DNA of 64,000 bases from Ensifer sp. PDNC004 (GCF_016919405.1 NZ_CP070353.1:2356001-2420000), one strand, 5' to 3'. Counted from the stretch's first letter, positions 36,480 through 45,192 are shown. Program-made: numbers and translations. Notes: generated from the letters alone by a model not told the origin.

Positions 36480-36555
36480 TGGCTTGAAATCTCGGCGCTT
36501 TGCGTTTATCAGCGCCTCACATTCGTTCCGCGGACGTCCGCGGAACTGCCTCCGG

Positions 36556-36631
36556 GCCGCTTTAGCTCAGTCGGTAGAGCACATCATTCGTAATGATGGG
36601 GTCACGTGTTCGAGTCACGTAAGCGGCACCA
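36556..36631 (+). tRNA. tRNA-Thr (anticodon CGT)
   Basis: 76 bases including encoded CCA. Acceptor GCCGCTT / AAGCGGC, D loop with AGCTCAGTCGGTAGAGC, anticodon stem CATCA / TGATG with loop TTCGTAA (anticodon CGT), T arm GTGTTCGAGTCAC. Confidence 0.95.
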
Positions 36632-36676
36632 CTTCTCTCCCATAAATCAAACCGACCTTTACTTCGCGAACGCAGG

Positions 36677-37348
36677 CTATACCGCGTGAACCTTCCAGCC
36701 GCCGAGAGAGTTCGCCAGCATTCCTGGCGCTTTCACGCCTTCAAGTAAGATTTCCAGGCCCTTCGCACTCGGCAACTGGCGCCGCTCCGGGAACCACGGC
36801 CGGTCTGGGGCGACGGCGATCAGAAGTCCCTCGTCGTCACCAATGGCGGCAAAGCTGGGTGAGGCCTGCCCAAGAGTGGTCACCGCGAACGTACGGGCGA
36901 ATTCGGCAGCGGTGCCGAAAACATCGTCGGCTGGAACACCGACCTCGCTGACGCAGTCCAGGTCCGAGCCGCCAAAGGGTCCTGTTTGGGAAGCGCCAGC
37001 GAGCCTGCGGCGGCCGATCAGTTCGAGAACCGCATTGTCGGGACCTTCGAAATAGACGGATTTCGACTGCCAATCGCCCTCCAGCACCGCGCATTCTCCG
37101 CTTTCCGGCACGCGTTGCAGCGGGGTGCGTTGCTTCAACCATGATATTGCGGCATCAAACCGCTCATAGCCCACATTGAACGCCAGATGGACACCGCGCG
37201 GCGGCTCGCCGATCGCAGGAACCAGGCGAATCTCGCTCCATCCGACGCGGATCGAACTTTCGGTCGCCGGCAACTCAAGCAGGTCTCGAAAGAAGGCAAC
37301 GCTTTTCGAAACATCGGACGTTGGCAATGTCAGTTTACGGATGCGCAT
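36677..37348 (-). CDS. VOC family (glyoxalase/bleomycin-resistance-like) protein
   Basis: 223 residues from the ATG at 37348. Two beta-alpha-beta-beta-beta modules: the first MRIRKLTLPTSDVSKSVAFFRDLLELPA through SKSVYFEGPDNAVLELIGR, the second starting DCVSEVGVPADDVFGTAAEFARTF and ending LLIAVAPDRPWFPER. Metal ligands cannot be assigned with certainty (a Glu in the AVLELI strand is typical). The promoter is of the MerR/SoxR kind, suggesting induction by redox-cycling or electrophilic compounds, in line with resistance functions in this superfamily. Confidence 0.83.
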   Translation of the reverse strand: MRIRKLTLPTSDVSKSVAFFRDLLELPATESSIRVGWSEIRLVPAIGEPPRGVHLAFNVGYERFDAAISWLKQRTPLQRVPESGECAVLEGDWQSKSVYFEGPDNAVLELIGRRRLAGASQTGPFGGSDLDCVSEVGVPADDVFGTAAEFARTFAVTTLGQASPSFAAIGDDEGLLIAVAPDRPWFPERRQLPSAKGLEILLEGVKAPGMLANSLGGWKVHAV

Positions 37349-37383
37349 GGAGCCTGATCCTATCGCGAGTGAGTGACTCGTGA

Positions 37384-37414
37384 CGGATACGACCTCAAGC
37401 CAACTTGAGGTCAA
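37384..37414 (-). promoter_or_regulatory. SoxR-type promoter/operator of the VOC gene
   Basis: Minus strand -35 TTGACC (37414-37409) and -10-like TATCCG (37389-37384) separated by 19 bases, the over-long spacer typical of MerR-family activators. Between them sits the perfect palindrome ACCTCAAG-N4-CTTGAGGT (37392-37411), matching the SoxR box (CCTCAAG-N4-CTTGAGG). No soxR gene is in the window. Confidence 0.8.
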
Positions 37415-37439
37415 GACTGGCGCCGATGGCAGTGCCTGA

Positions 37440-38666
37440 TCAAAGCAGCAGCAGCTTCTTCAGCACCGAGAAGACTTCCTTGTAGGGCAACCTGGTTGCG
37501 CCGGCGACGGCGAAGGGGATGAGGGCGGCGGCGGCAACGGGGACGACGGCGCTCCGGCTGATGAGCACGGTCGAGAGCTTGCTGGTCGCGTCGAAGAGCT
37601 TGCCGGGATCGGCCAGTTCCTCTTCCGGTTCCGGGCCCGGATCGGCAGCCACGTTGCGACCGAGCACCTTGCGTTCGGCGGCGCGCTGGAAGCGCGTCGC
37701 CTGCACGCCGAGCATCAAAAGCCCGCTCTCCTTCAACTGCGCCAGAGGCTTCGAGAAGGCCGACAGCGGATGGGCGAAGAACGCGACGACGATCGCGAGC
37801 CAGCCGCTCATGATCATGCTGAAGGTCGTCATCGACAGTGTTTCCTGCAGCAGGTGCTTCATGACCGCGGCAGCGATCGCAGCACTCATGCCGAAGACGA
37901 AGAACATGTAGGCGTTCGGATATTGCGACAGAAAGCCGAGCCCGCCCTTGCCATCCGGATGGGTCGCGACCAGGCGAAGCTCCAGCCGGGCGATCTTGCG
38001 CAACAGCCGCGCCCAGACGAGGTGCCGCCAGACCCCACGCAGGAACAGGAAGACGAACAAGGGCAGGCTGACACAGATCGACCACCAGCCCGCCGCAGTA
38101 ATCCGGTTGCCCTCGGCCGCATGCTCGACGGCCCAGAACGAGGCGGGCGACGTATGGAAATTCAAGAAGGAAAGCAGCGCCGCGACCGCGGCGAGAGCCA
38201 GACAGACGGCTTCCGCGAGCCCGGAATCGCGCTGCTTCAGTGCGTCGGAAATCGCGCGCGCGGCTGATGGCATCGAGGTCGGGGCGATCAGCGGCGCGCG
38301 CGAAAACTGGCCGAGCTTGATGCGCAGGCCGCGTTCAACCTGCTGTTCGGCCAGCACGAAGGCGGCAATGGCAATGAAGAACTTTGCCCAGCCGCCCGGG
38401 TCGCTCAGGAAGGCGCCCTGCTCCAGCGGAAAGCTCCCCGGCAGGCTCAGCAAGAAAGGCACGCCCCAGGCGAGCGCCACGAAAACCAGCGCCCGCTTGC
38501 CCGACTGCAGCGCGTTTGCATGTAGCAGCTTCAGCCGGGCCTGAAGCTCGAAGAACGGCCCGCCATGGGCGGCGAGGAACTCGGCGATCCTTCCCTGCCG
38601 AGACGCCGGCGCGGCATCCGCCGCGTCGCTGCCGGATGTCTTGGCGCCTGGGTCCGCTCCGTCCAC
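37440..38666 (-). CDS. Hypothetical multi-pass membrane protein (third gene of DUF3300-DUF2950 cassette)
   Basis: 408 residues from a GTG at 38666, chosen because GGAGG is 9 bases upstream and the start then follows the DUF2950 stop by four bases. About eight hydrophobic segments: near residues 55-75, 90-108, 158-178, 200-222, 255-280, 290-310 and 375-395, with a cytoplasmic Pro/Glu stretch (DPGPEPEEELADPGKL) before the last. Not assigned to a named family. Tight spacing puts it in one operon with DUF2950 and DUF3300 genes, so it may be the inner-membrane partner of those two exported proteins. Confidence 0.75.
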   Translation of the reverse strand: MDGADPGAKTSGSDAADAAPASRQGRIAEFLAAHGGPFFELQARLKLLHANALQSGKRALVFVALAWGVPFLLSLPGSFPLEQGAFLSDPGGWAKFFIAIAAFVLAEQQVERGLRIKLGQFSRAPLIAPTSMPSAARAISDALKQRDSGLAEAVCLALAAVAALLSFLNFHTSPASFWAVEHAAEGNRITAAGWWSICVSLPLFVFLFLRGVWRHLVWARLLRKIARLELRLVATHPDGKGGLGFLSQYPNAYMFFVFGMSAAIAAAVMKHLLQETLSMTTFSMIMSGWLAIVVAFFAHPLSAFSKPLAQLKESGLLMLGVQATRFQRAAERKVLGRNVAADPGPEPEEELADPGKLFDATSKLSTVLISRSAVVPVAAAALIPFAVAGATRLPYKEVFSVLKKLLLL

Positions 38667-38670
38667 CGCA

Positions 38671-39627
38671 TCAATCCTCCACGACCTGCCAGTTGTCGTT
38701 CGGATTGAACTGCCGGATTCCGTTGGCAACGCTCTCGGTCTTGTCGCCGAGATCGGCCTGGTAGACGGTTCCGTTGCGGTTGACGACGAAGGTGTGAACG
38801 CCCGTCGCGCCGTATCGCACCGGCCAGGCGACGAGCGCGAAGCCGGCGATCATGTTGCCGTTGATGATGTAGTCAAACTTGCCGCCCGCGATGTTATCGC
38901 CCTGGCTCGTCAGCACCCGGTAGCGATAGCCGAAGTAGCCCTTGCCGGCTTGCGCCTTGGCAAGCACCGCGCCATCGGCGAGCGCTTCGCCGGCCGGGCT
39001 TTGCGGTTCGCCTTCGCCGGCGGGCCAGTAGAGCCCATCGGTCTTGCCCTCGCTGCTGATCAGCTTCTGCGCGTATTCGAGAACGCCGTCGCCGTCATGA
39101 TCCTCGAGCGCATATTCCTCCTGCGCCTCGACATAGGCGCGGACCGTCGCGATCGTGTCGAGTTCGTTGCGGCCGACGAGGCGATTGGCGATCTCCTCGA
39201 GCCCGACATAGGTGTCGAAGGCCCACTTGCCGTCCTTGCCCTTGGCGATCGGGAACGGAAAGGGCCAGAGCACCTCACCGATCTCCAGAACCTTGCGGTT
39301 CTCGACATCCTGCACCGCCACCTTCTTCTTCACCCCTGCCTGGATATCGGCATAGGCATCCATGACGCCGTCGCTCGTCTTGGCCTTGGCGGCATCAAGG
39401 CCGACGAGGTTTGCGAGCTTGTCGAAATCGCCGGAAGCGACGGCCGACTTGAAGGCGTCGATCGCCTGTTCCGGCGTGTCGAACACCGGCGGATCGCTTG
39501 CTGCCGCGTAGTCGGAGAGCGGCGTGTGCGCCGCGGCATCCTGCGCCGACGCGAACGTCGCGGAACCGCTGACGAGCACGGCGGCAGCTATGGAGGACAG
39601 GAGCAGATGATGTACGCGCTTGGTCAT
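38671..39627 (-). CDS. DUF2950 family exported protein
   Basis: 318 residues. Signal peptide MTKRVHHLLLSSIAAAVLVSG...ASAQ (cleavage near 29). The mature protein shows the DUF2950 landmarks: FDTPEQAIDAFKSAVASGDFDKLANLVG, DGKWAFDTYVGLEEIANRLVGRNELDTI, YVEAQEEYALEDHDGDGVLEYAQK, DGLYWP and GYFGYRYRVLTSQG. A Ca-like D-H-D-G-D-G loop is seen in the middle. Function of the family is unknown. Its start is 21 bases after the DUF3300 gene and its stop is four bases before the membrane protein gene. Confidence 0.88.
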   Translation of the reverse strand: MTKRVHHLLLSSIAAAVLVSGSATFASAQDAAAHTPLSDYAAASDPPVFDTPEQAIDAFKSAVASGDFDKLANLVGLDAAKAKTSDGVMDAYADIQAGVKKKVAVQDVENRKVLEIGEVLWPFPFPIAKGKDGKWAFDTYVGLEEIANRLVGRNELDTIATVRAYVEAQEEYALEDHDGDGVLEYAQKLISSEGKTDGLYWPAGEGEPQSPAGEALADGAVLAKAQAGKGYFGYRYRVLTSQGDNIAGGKFDYIINGNMIAGFALVAWPVRYGATGVHTFVVNRNGTVYQADLGDKTESVANGIRQFNPNDNWQVVED

Positions 39628-39648
39628 TTTCGTTCTCCTCTCCTTCAG

Positions 39649-41010
39649 TTACCGGTGCCGTCCGCCGCCGCCACCGCCACCGCGCTTGATTTCGCGATGC
39701 GGCTGGCCACCACCGCGTTGGCCGCCGCCGAGCGCCTGCCGGCCGCGGTCCGACTGGACCTTGGTGACCCTTCCACTCTGGACCTGGCCGAGCGCCGATG
39801 GCTTGCCACCGCCGCCACGATCGACCTTGCCACCCGGTTTCGGTTTGGCGACCTGCCGGTCGGCCCGGGCCGCGGGCTTGGCATTGCCGACCTTGCCGGC
39901 GCCGTCGGGCCTTGCCTTGACCTGGTTGCCCGGTTTGCGGTCGCCAGGAGCTGCGTTGGCTCGCCCGACATTTTCGCGCTGGCGCGCCTCGACCTTGCTC
40001 TTGCGGACATCGTCGACCGAGACCCGGCTACCGGCCCTGTTTGCCGCCGCGCCGACCTGGTCGGAGCGGGCCACCTTCGCCCGGTTGGCGATGTTGTTGC
40101 CTTTCGCCGACTTGAAGTCCCGCTCCATCGAGGTGCGATCGATCTTGGCGAACTGGTTCTTGTCGAAGCTGATCTTGCTGCGATCGACATTCTTCCAGTC
40201 GACGTCGTTGAACTTCACCTTGCCGTTGACGTTGTTGAAGCAGTTGTTGCAGTCGATATCGACATCGCCGCCGTTCCAGCGTCCGCCCCAGACGCCCCAG
40301 TCGTCCCAGTCGACGACCGCGGCAAAGGCAGCGCCCGTGACCACGCCGGCAAAGAAGGTTGCCGTCGGATAGTAGTAGTTCGGGTAGGGCTCGGGATAAT
40401 AGGCGATCGGGGCCGGCTGATAGCCCGGATCATAGAGCATCTGCGGCTCGTATTGCGGGACGTAGATTTTTTCCGGATCGGCGGCCTGGATCACGACGTT
40501 GTTGTTTTCCTGCTTCACCACCACCTTGTCGTCCGACTTGATGACGCCGTCGGCGACCGCCTTGTCGCGCAATTGCTGGATGGCGACGAGCACATCCTGC
40601 TGCTGGTAGGCGAGCGCGTCGCTGAGCGACTGGGTCCAGTCGAGGTCGTCGCTCATCATCTTGACGATCTGGGGGTAGTTCAGCAGCGAAACGATGCTGC
40701 CGTCCCAGCTGTCCTTGGGCTTCATATCCTTCTTGGTCTTGGAAACCTCCAGGAAGCGCTCCGCCTCGACGATCTGCAGCGGATAGAGCGAGGCGGAGGT
40801 CACGAGCGCGACGAGTTCGTCGGGATAGAGCGCAATGCGCGCGACGAGGACCTCGAGTTCGTCTTCGCTGAGTGGCTGCGGCGCCTCTTCGCTCGCCGCC
40901 TGGGTGGCGGCCTGCTCCTGCGCCAACGCAGTGCTCACTGCAAACGAACCCGTCAGCATGGCAAGCAATGCCACCGTCGGCGCACGCAAAGAACGAGGTC
41001 GGTCGAACAT
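39649..41010 (-). CDS. DUF3300 family exported protein with Arg/Gly-rich tail
   Basis: 453 residues from the ATG at 41010 (AGGAG upstream). Signal peptide to about residue 30 (VALLAMLTGSFAVSTALAQ). The DUF3300 core follows: LVARIALYPDELVALVTSAS, ERFLEVSKTKKDMKPKDSWD, ALAYQQQDVLVAIQQLRDKA, IYVPQYEPQMLYDPGYQP, and a Tyr/Pro/Trp-rich region. After about residue 270 the protein is very basic and low complexity, ending in Gly/Arg/His repeats. Such a tail could bind nucleic acid, polyanions or peptidoglycan. First gene of the three-gene cassette; a CGCCGGCC / GGCCGGCG hairpin lies 70-90 bases upstream. Confidence 0.88.
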   Translation of the reverse strand: MFDRPRSLRAPTVALLAMLTGSFAVSTALAQEQAATQAASEEAPQPLSEDELEVLVARIALYPDELVALVTSASLYPLQIVEAERFLEVSKTKKDMKPKDSWDGSIVSLLNYPQIVKMMSDDLDWTQSLSDALAYQQQDVLVAIQQLRDKAVADGVIKSDDKVVVKQENNNVVIQAADPEKIYVPQYEPQMLYDPGYQPAPIAYYPEPYPNYYYPTATFFAGVVTGAAFAAVVDWDDWGVWGGRWNGGDVDIDCNNCFNNVNGKVKFNDVDWKNVDRSKISFDKNQFAKIDRTSMERDFKSAKGNNIANRAKVARSDQVGAAANRAGSRVSVDDVRKSKVEARQRENVGRANAAPGDRKPGNQVKARPDGAGKVGNAKPAARADRQVAKPKPGGKVDRGGGGKPSALGQVQSGRVTKVQSDRGRQALGGGQRGGGQPHREIKRGGGGGGGRHR

Positions 41011-41410
41011 GGTCTCTCCTATCCAGGCACAACGATCAACAAACGAGCCCGGGAAATCCCCCGGCTTGGACGTCAAGGCGCCGGCCATGCGGCCGGCGGA
41101 GCAATCGCGAGAATTCCCATTCACCGTCGTCGACGTACCCTTGCGCAAGACGGATGCTTGCATTGGGAGCCAAGTCGCTTGTCAGAAAGCCGAATGGGAC
41201 AATCAGGAAGAGCGGCATGAGCACCGGCAGCCAGGTGGCCAGTTGCCGGTGAATTTTAGCTAAGAGAAACAGAACGTCCGGCAAATGCAACCGGAAAATG
41301 AGGCCATATCAGCGCGCACGCCTCCTTTCTTGCGCGATGGCTGTCGGCCGGAGCCTGTGCCGGCAGCCGGGACGATCGAAATTCATGGTGGTCGGCTCCG
41401 GCACCGCGCG
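41011..41410. other. Intergenic region between the EF-hand gene and the DUF3300 gene
   Basis: 400 bases without a supportable gene. It contains an 8-base perfect hairpin (CGCCGGCC / GGCCGGCG, loop ATGC, 41079-41098) near the DUF3300 start, which may be the leader structure or a terminator for the upstream gene. No clear promoter is seen. Confidence 0.5.
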
Positions 41411-41764
41411 TCATTTCAGGGCACCGTCACCACTTCGGTCGGCGGTCTTGAAGTCCGCCATGACCCGATCCAGGAACTCGTTCCGGCTGATCTTGCCGTC
41501 ACCGTTGGTATCGGTGGCGGCAAACTGCTGAGCGTTCAGCGCCTGCTTCGTCTCGTCGGAGGTCAGGTTTCCGTCCTTGTTCTTGTCGAGATTGACGAAG
41601 GCGTTCGACATGAAGGCCTCATACTCGGACCGCTCGATCGCGCCGTCCTTGTTGCTGTCGAGCGCGCTCATCTGTCCCTGATTCATCGTCGCAGCCTGCT
41701 GCTGCGCGATCGCCGGTGTGATCTGGCCGAGCGCAAGCACGCTCATAAGAACGATTTTCTTCAT
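41411..41764 (-). CDS. Exported EF-hand calcium-binding protein
   Basis: 117 residues from MKKIVLMSVLALGQITPAIA, a clear signal peptide (cleavage near 20). Four D-x-[NS]-x-DG loops follow: residues 36-47 (DSNKDGAIERSE), 60-71 (DKNKDGNLTSDE), 85-96 (DTNGDGKISRNE) and a last one at 109 cut short by the C-terminus (DRSGDGALK). Spacing is that of two EF-hand pairs. A periplasmic calcium sensor or buffer is likely. Starts 17 bases after the glycine-zipper gene, so both form an operon. Confidence 0.87.
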   Translation of the reverse strand: MKKIVLMSVLALGQITPAIAQQQAATMNQGQMSALDSNKDGAIERSEYEAFMSNAFVNLDKNKDGNLTSDETKQALNAQQFAATDTNGDGKISRNEFLDRVMADFKTADRSGDGALK

Positions 41765-41781
41765 CCTGCTTTGTTCCTTGA

Positions 41782-42033
41782 TCAATAATAGCGGCATGCC
41801 AGCGCATTGCCGGCAGCAGCGCCAAGCGTCGCTCCGCCACCAACCGCCCAAAGCTGACCGGTACCTGAACCGATCGTCGAGCCGATCAGGCCGCCGACGA
41901 TGGCCCCGCCAACGGTTCCGGCAATGCAGCCGAATTCGTTGCCGGTCGGACCGCTCTTGGACACATAGGCTGATTGGCACCCCGATAAGGCTAGGGCGCC
42001 GGCAAGAATGAGAGTTATGGTCTGCTTGCTCAT
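41782..42033 (-). CDS. Glycine-zipper lipoprotein
   Basis: 83 residues from the ATG at 42033 (GGAGG 5 bases upstream). Signal and lipobox: MSKQTITLILAGALALSGC, Cys near residue 19. The mature part holds a glycine zipper, GTVGGAIVGGLIGSTIGSGTG then GGGATLGAAAGNALA, which forms packed membrane helices. Similar small lipoproteins are common in Rhizobiaceae envelopes. Precedes the EF-hand gene in one operon. Confidence 0.82.
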   Translation of the reverse strand: MSKQTITLILAGALALSGCQSAYVSKSGPTGNEFGCIAGTVGGAIVGGLIGSTIGSGTGQLWAVGGGATLGAAAGNALACRYY

Positions 42034-42565
42034 TTTATCCTCCAATATGGCCGTCTGATTGCAATAGAGATCGGCGGAGGCGCCATTGATTGGCGTCGGA
42101 TGTAAATAAGCTTCCGAATATGCCCCCGGAATCGGGGAGACTCTTCTGTTCGATCAGAAGCAGCTCGTGGATTAAAAATGCAGCCTGGCAACAACGAGGC
42201 CTTAAACTGCCGGCGAATACTACGCCCGAGCGCCCGCAATGACAACGGACCACGCAATTTTATGGAATGCACGGCGCCAACGCCCCTCGCCGCCGCCTTC
42301 GCCCCCTGAAAATCGTCTCCCCCGGCGCGACATCTCGCCTTAGATTTTCTAGGGTCTCCCTCGAAATATCGTCATTTGTGCCGTCGGACCGGGCGGTCTA
42401 GCTCTTTGCCGTCCTTTTGGGCTCCCCTTGCAGGTCTCCATGGCCTGACAGGAAAAAGGGGTTGGTAAAGCGCCGACTCGATCCGACACCCATCTCCGAC
42501 CGTGGCCGCACGCCCCCCAATGCCCGCGCCACCGACAAAACACCTATCGAGAGAGAACACATCGA
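42034..42565. other. Intergenic region between divergent lipoprotein and beta-lactamase genes
   Basis: 532 bases. No gene, repeat or tRNA was recognised. The part near 42060-42260 is less GC-rich than the flanks and presumably contains promoters for the minus-strand gene. No ampR gene or obvious LysR-type site was found next to the beta-lactamase gene. Confidence 0.5.
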
Positions 42566-43738
42566 ATGGACAGATTGGCGACAATTAGATTAGGCCTTGC
42601 TACTGCAACCCTTGCAGCCCTGGCGTCGAACGCGCTCGCCGAAGGCGGCGATCGGGCCCAGATTGCCGCCGTCGTGGACAAGGCAATCCGCCCTGTCATG
42701 CACGAACACAAGGTGCCGGGCATCGCCGTCGCGGTGACCGTTGACGGCCAGCGCTACTTCATGAATTACGGCGTCGCTTCCAAGGAAACGAAGGCTCCAG
42801 TCACCGAAGATACGCTGTTCGAACTCGGCTCGATCAGCAAGACTTTCGCCTCGACACTGGCGTCCTATGCGCAGGTAACCGGCAAGCTCTCGTTCGCCGA
42901 CCATCCCGGCAAATTCATGCCGGCCCTTGCGGGCACGGCGATCGACAAGGCGACCCTCCTCCATCTCGCCACCTATACCGCCGGCGGGCTGCCGCTGCAG
43001 TTCCCCGACGCGGTCAAGAGCGACGCCGACATGGTCGACTATTTCAGCACGTGGAAGCCGGAAGCCAAGCCCGGCAAGAAGCGTCGCTATTCCAACCCGA
43101 GCATCGGCCTCTTCGGCCACACCGCGGCATTGGCGATGGGCGGCGACTTCAGCGCGGTCCTCGAAAGCGAGATCTTTCCCAAGCTCGGGCTGAAGCACAG
43201 CTATGTCCGCGTTCCAGACAGCCAGATGGGCAGCTACGCCTGGGGCTACGGCAAGGCTGACAAGCCCATCCGCGTCACTGCCGGAACGTTCGACGCGGAG
43301 GCCTATGGGGTGAAGTCGTCGGCGGCAGACATGATCCGCTTCGTCGAGGCCAACATCCGGCCTGAACAGTTGGACGGGCCTATCCGCAAGGCGATCGAAG
43401 CCACTCACGTGGGGTATTTCGACAGCGGCAAGATGGTGCAGGGGCTCGGCTGGGAGCAGTACCCCTACCCGGTTTCGGTGGAGCGGCTGCTCGACGGCAA
43501 CTCGCGCGACATGGCCCTGAAGAGCAACCCGGTCAAGGCATTGAGCCCGCCGAGGCAACCCGACGGTTCGACGCTCTACAACAAGACCGGCTCCACCAAC
43601 GGCTTCGGTGGATATGTCGCCTTCGTGCCGGAAAAGAAGATCGGCATCCTGCTGCTTGCCAACCGCAACATTCCGATCCCCGAGAGGATCAAGGCGGCCC
43701 ACGCGATCCTGACGGCGCTCGAAGCGAGAGCGAAGTAA
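42566..43738 (+). CDS. ampC: Class C (AmpC-type) serine beta-lactamase
   Basis: 390 residues. Signal peptide to about residue 25 (LATATLAALASNALA). All three class C motifs are present: Ser89-x-x-Lys92 (LGSISKTF), Tyr175-x-Asn177 (YSNPS) and Lys340-Thr-Gly (KTGSTNGFGGY). Other family marks are HKVPGIAVAVTVDG and LLHLATYTAGGLPLQFP. It should hydrolyse cephalosporins in the periplasm. No AmpR regulator is adjacent, so expression may be constitutive or controlled elsewhere. Purine-rich GAGAGAG precedes the ATG. DD-peptidase-like esterases share these motifs, but the overall pattern fits AmpC well. Confidence 0.92.
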   Translation: MDRLATIRLGLATATLAALASNALAEGGDRAQIAAVVDKAIRPVMHEHKVPGIAVAVTVDGQRYFMNYGVASKETKAPVTEDTLFELGSISKTFASTLASYAQVTGKLSFADHPGKFMPALAGTAIDKATLLHLATYTAGGLPLQFPDAVKSDADMVDYFSTWKPEAKPGKKRRYSNPSIGLFGHTAALAMGGDFSAVLESEIFPKLGLKHSYVRVPDSQMGSYAWGYGKADKPIRVTAGTFDAEAYGVKSSAADMIRFVEANIRPEQLDGPIRKAIEATHVGYFDSGKMVQGLGWEQYPYPVSVERLLDGNSRDMALKSNPVKALSPPRQPDGSTLYNKTGSTNGFGGYVAFVPEKKIGILLLANRNIPIPERIKAAHAILTALEARAK

Positions 43739-43748
43739 CGGCGGAAAA

Positions 43749-43781
43749 TTCCCGTGCCGCGGCGAGCCCGCGACACGGGAA
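43749..43781 (+). terminator. Hairpin after the beta-lactamase gene
   Basis: Two-part stem: TTCCCGTG / CACGGGAA and, inside it, CGCGG / CCGCG, loop CGAGC. It lies 10 bases after the stop. There is no U-tract, so this is a likely but not canonical terminator. Confidence 0.55.
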
Positions 43782-43914
43782 ACGACATCCATCAACAACT
43801 CTGTAGCGAATCTTCAATCAGGGCCTGCTTGCATATTAGCGCCGAGTATTGTCATCTGCGTTTCGCGAAAGCGCGATCAGATGCAGTCGAGTTCAGGCGT
43901 ATGTGGGGATGCCG

Positions 43915-45192
43915 ATGTTCGAGTGGTTGGGAGTTCAGAGTTCGCTACATCGGCAACGTGCAGGCAGGGGGCGGACAATCTTCGTGCTTGCAGCCTTGAC
44001 GCTGCTTGCCGGCTGCGGCGGCCATGCCAAGGGCGTGATGGCGCCTGTCGCGCTGACCGCTCCGGTTCCAGGCGCCTCCACCGTCGACATGCTTGTGGCG
44101 ACCACGCGCGAACCCTCGGGCGATCCGGCGACACTCTTTTCCGGCGAGCGCGACGCCAACACCTTCCTAACCGACGTCGCGGTTTCGATCCCGCCGGAAA
44201 CAGCACGCAAGTCGGGCACGGTACAATGGCCGCGCAAGCTGCCGCCGGATCCGGCCAAGGAATTCGCCGTCACGCGGGTGAATGAACTCAGGTCGCTCGA
44301 CGAGGCCAAGTCCTGGTTCCTGCAGCACGATATCGGCGGCAACGCCTTCGTCTTCGTGCACGGCTTCAACAACCGCTACGAGGATTCGGTCTACCGGCTG
44401 GCGCAGATCGTCCACGATTCGGACGTCAAAGCGACACCGGTTCTCTTCACCTGGCCTTCGCGCGCCAACGTGTTCGACTACAATTACGACAAGGAAAGCA
44501 CGAACTATTCGCGCACGGCCCTTGAAGACATTCTGAAGAAGCTTTCCGACGCACCGAAGGTCAAGAGCATCACCATCCTCGCCCACTCCATGGGCACCTG
44601 GCTGACGATGGAATCGCTGCGCCAGATGGGTATCCGCGACGGCAACGTGCCGTCGAAGATCGAGAACGTCATTCTTGCTTCGCCGGATATCGATCTCGAC
44701 GTCTTTGCCAAGCAGTTTGTCGAGATGGGCCACAAGCGGCCGAAATTCACGATCTTCGTTTCGCAGGACGACCGGGCGCTGGCGCTTTCGAGCTTCATCT
44801 CCGGCGACGTCTCTCGCCTCGGCGCAATCGACCCGTCGGCAGAGCCCTACCGGACCCAGCTGGAACGCGCCGGCATCACCGCCATCGACCTGACGAAGGT
44901 TAAGTCTGAGGACGGCCTGCACCACGGAAAGTTCGCTGAAAGTCCTGAAATCGTTCAGTTGATCGGCACGCGGCTCGCCACGGGACAGACGCTGACCGAC
45001 TCTGACATCTCGGTCGGAACCGGCATCGCGGCAGTCGTCGCCGGCACGGCCAGAAACGTCGGCAACGTCGCGGCCGTAACGGTCTCGGCGCCTGTGTCGA
45101 TCCTCGAAAACCCGCAACCGGCAAAGAAGAAGAAGGTGGTCGTCGGAGACACGCTCGCGACCGACATGCCGACGCCGGTGAAGATCAAGTAA
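43915..45192 (+). CDS. DUF900 alpha/beta-hydrolase lipoprotein
   Basis: 425 residues from the ATG at 43915 (GTGGGG 6 bases upstream; longer frames exist). A hydrophobic segment ends in lipobox LTLLAGC near residue 35, so it may be lipid-anchored. The hydrolase core has VFVHGFNNRYEDSVYRLAQI (oxyanion-side H-G), the nucleophile elbow ILAHSMGTWLTME, and a late His in GLHHGKFAESPEI. This is the DUF900 pattern (predicted esterase/lipase). The C-terminal 60 residues are Val/Ala-rich and end in a basic patch. Convergent with kdpE. Substrate unknown. Confidence 0.85.
   Translation: MFEWLGVQSSLHRQRAGRGRTIFVLAALTLLAGCGGHAKGVMAPVALTAPVPGASTVDMLVATTREPSGDPATLFSGERDANTFLTDVAVSIPPETARKSGTVQWPRKLPPDPAKEFAVTRVNELRSLDEAKSWFLQHDIGGNAFVFVHGFNNRYEDSVYRLAQIVHDSDVKATPVLFTWPSRANVFDYNYDKESTNYSRTALEDILKKLSDAPKVKSITILAHSMGTWLTMESLRQMGIRDGNVPSKIENVILASPDIDLDVFAKQFVEMGHKRPKFTIFVSQDDRALALSSFISGDVSRLGAIDPSAEPYRTQLERAGITAIDLTKVKSEDGLHHGKFAESPEIVQLIGTRLATGQTLTDSDISVGTGIAAVVAGTARNVGNVAAVTVSAPVSILENPQPAKKKKVVVGDTLATDMPTPVKIK

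Noticed and set aside
38641-41220. Very long plus-strand open frame (859 codons) opposite the DUF3300 and DUF2950 genes
   Set aside because: It runs antisense across two genes with signal peptides, ribosome sites and family motifs, and crosses their junction; it is an artefact of biased codon use.
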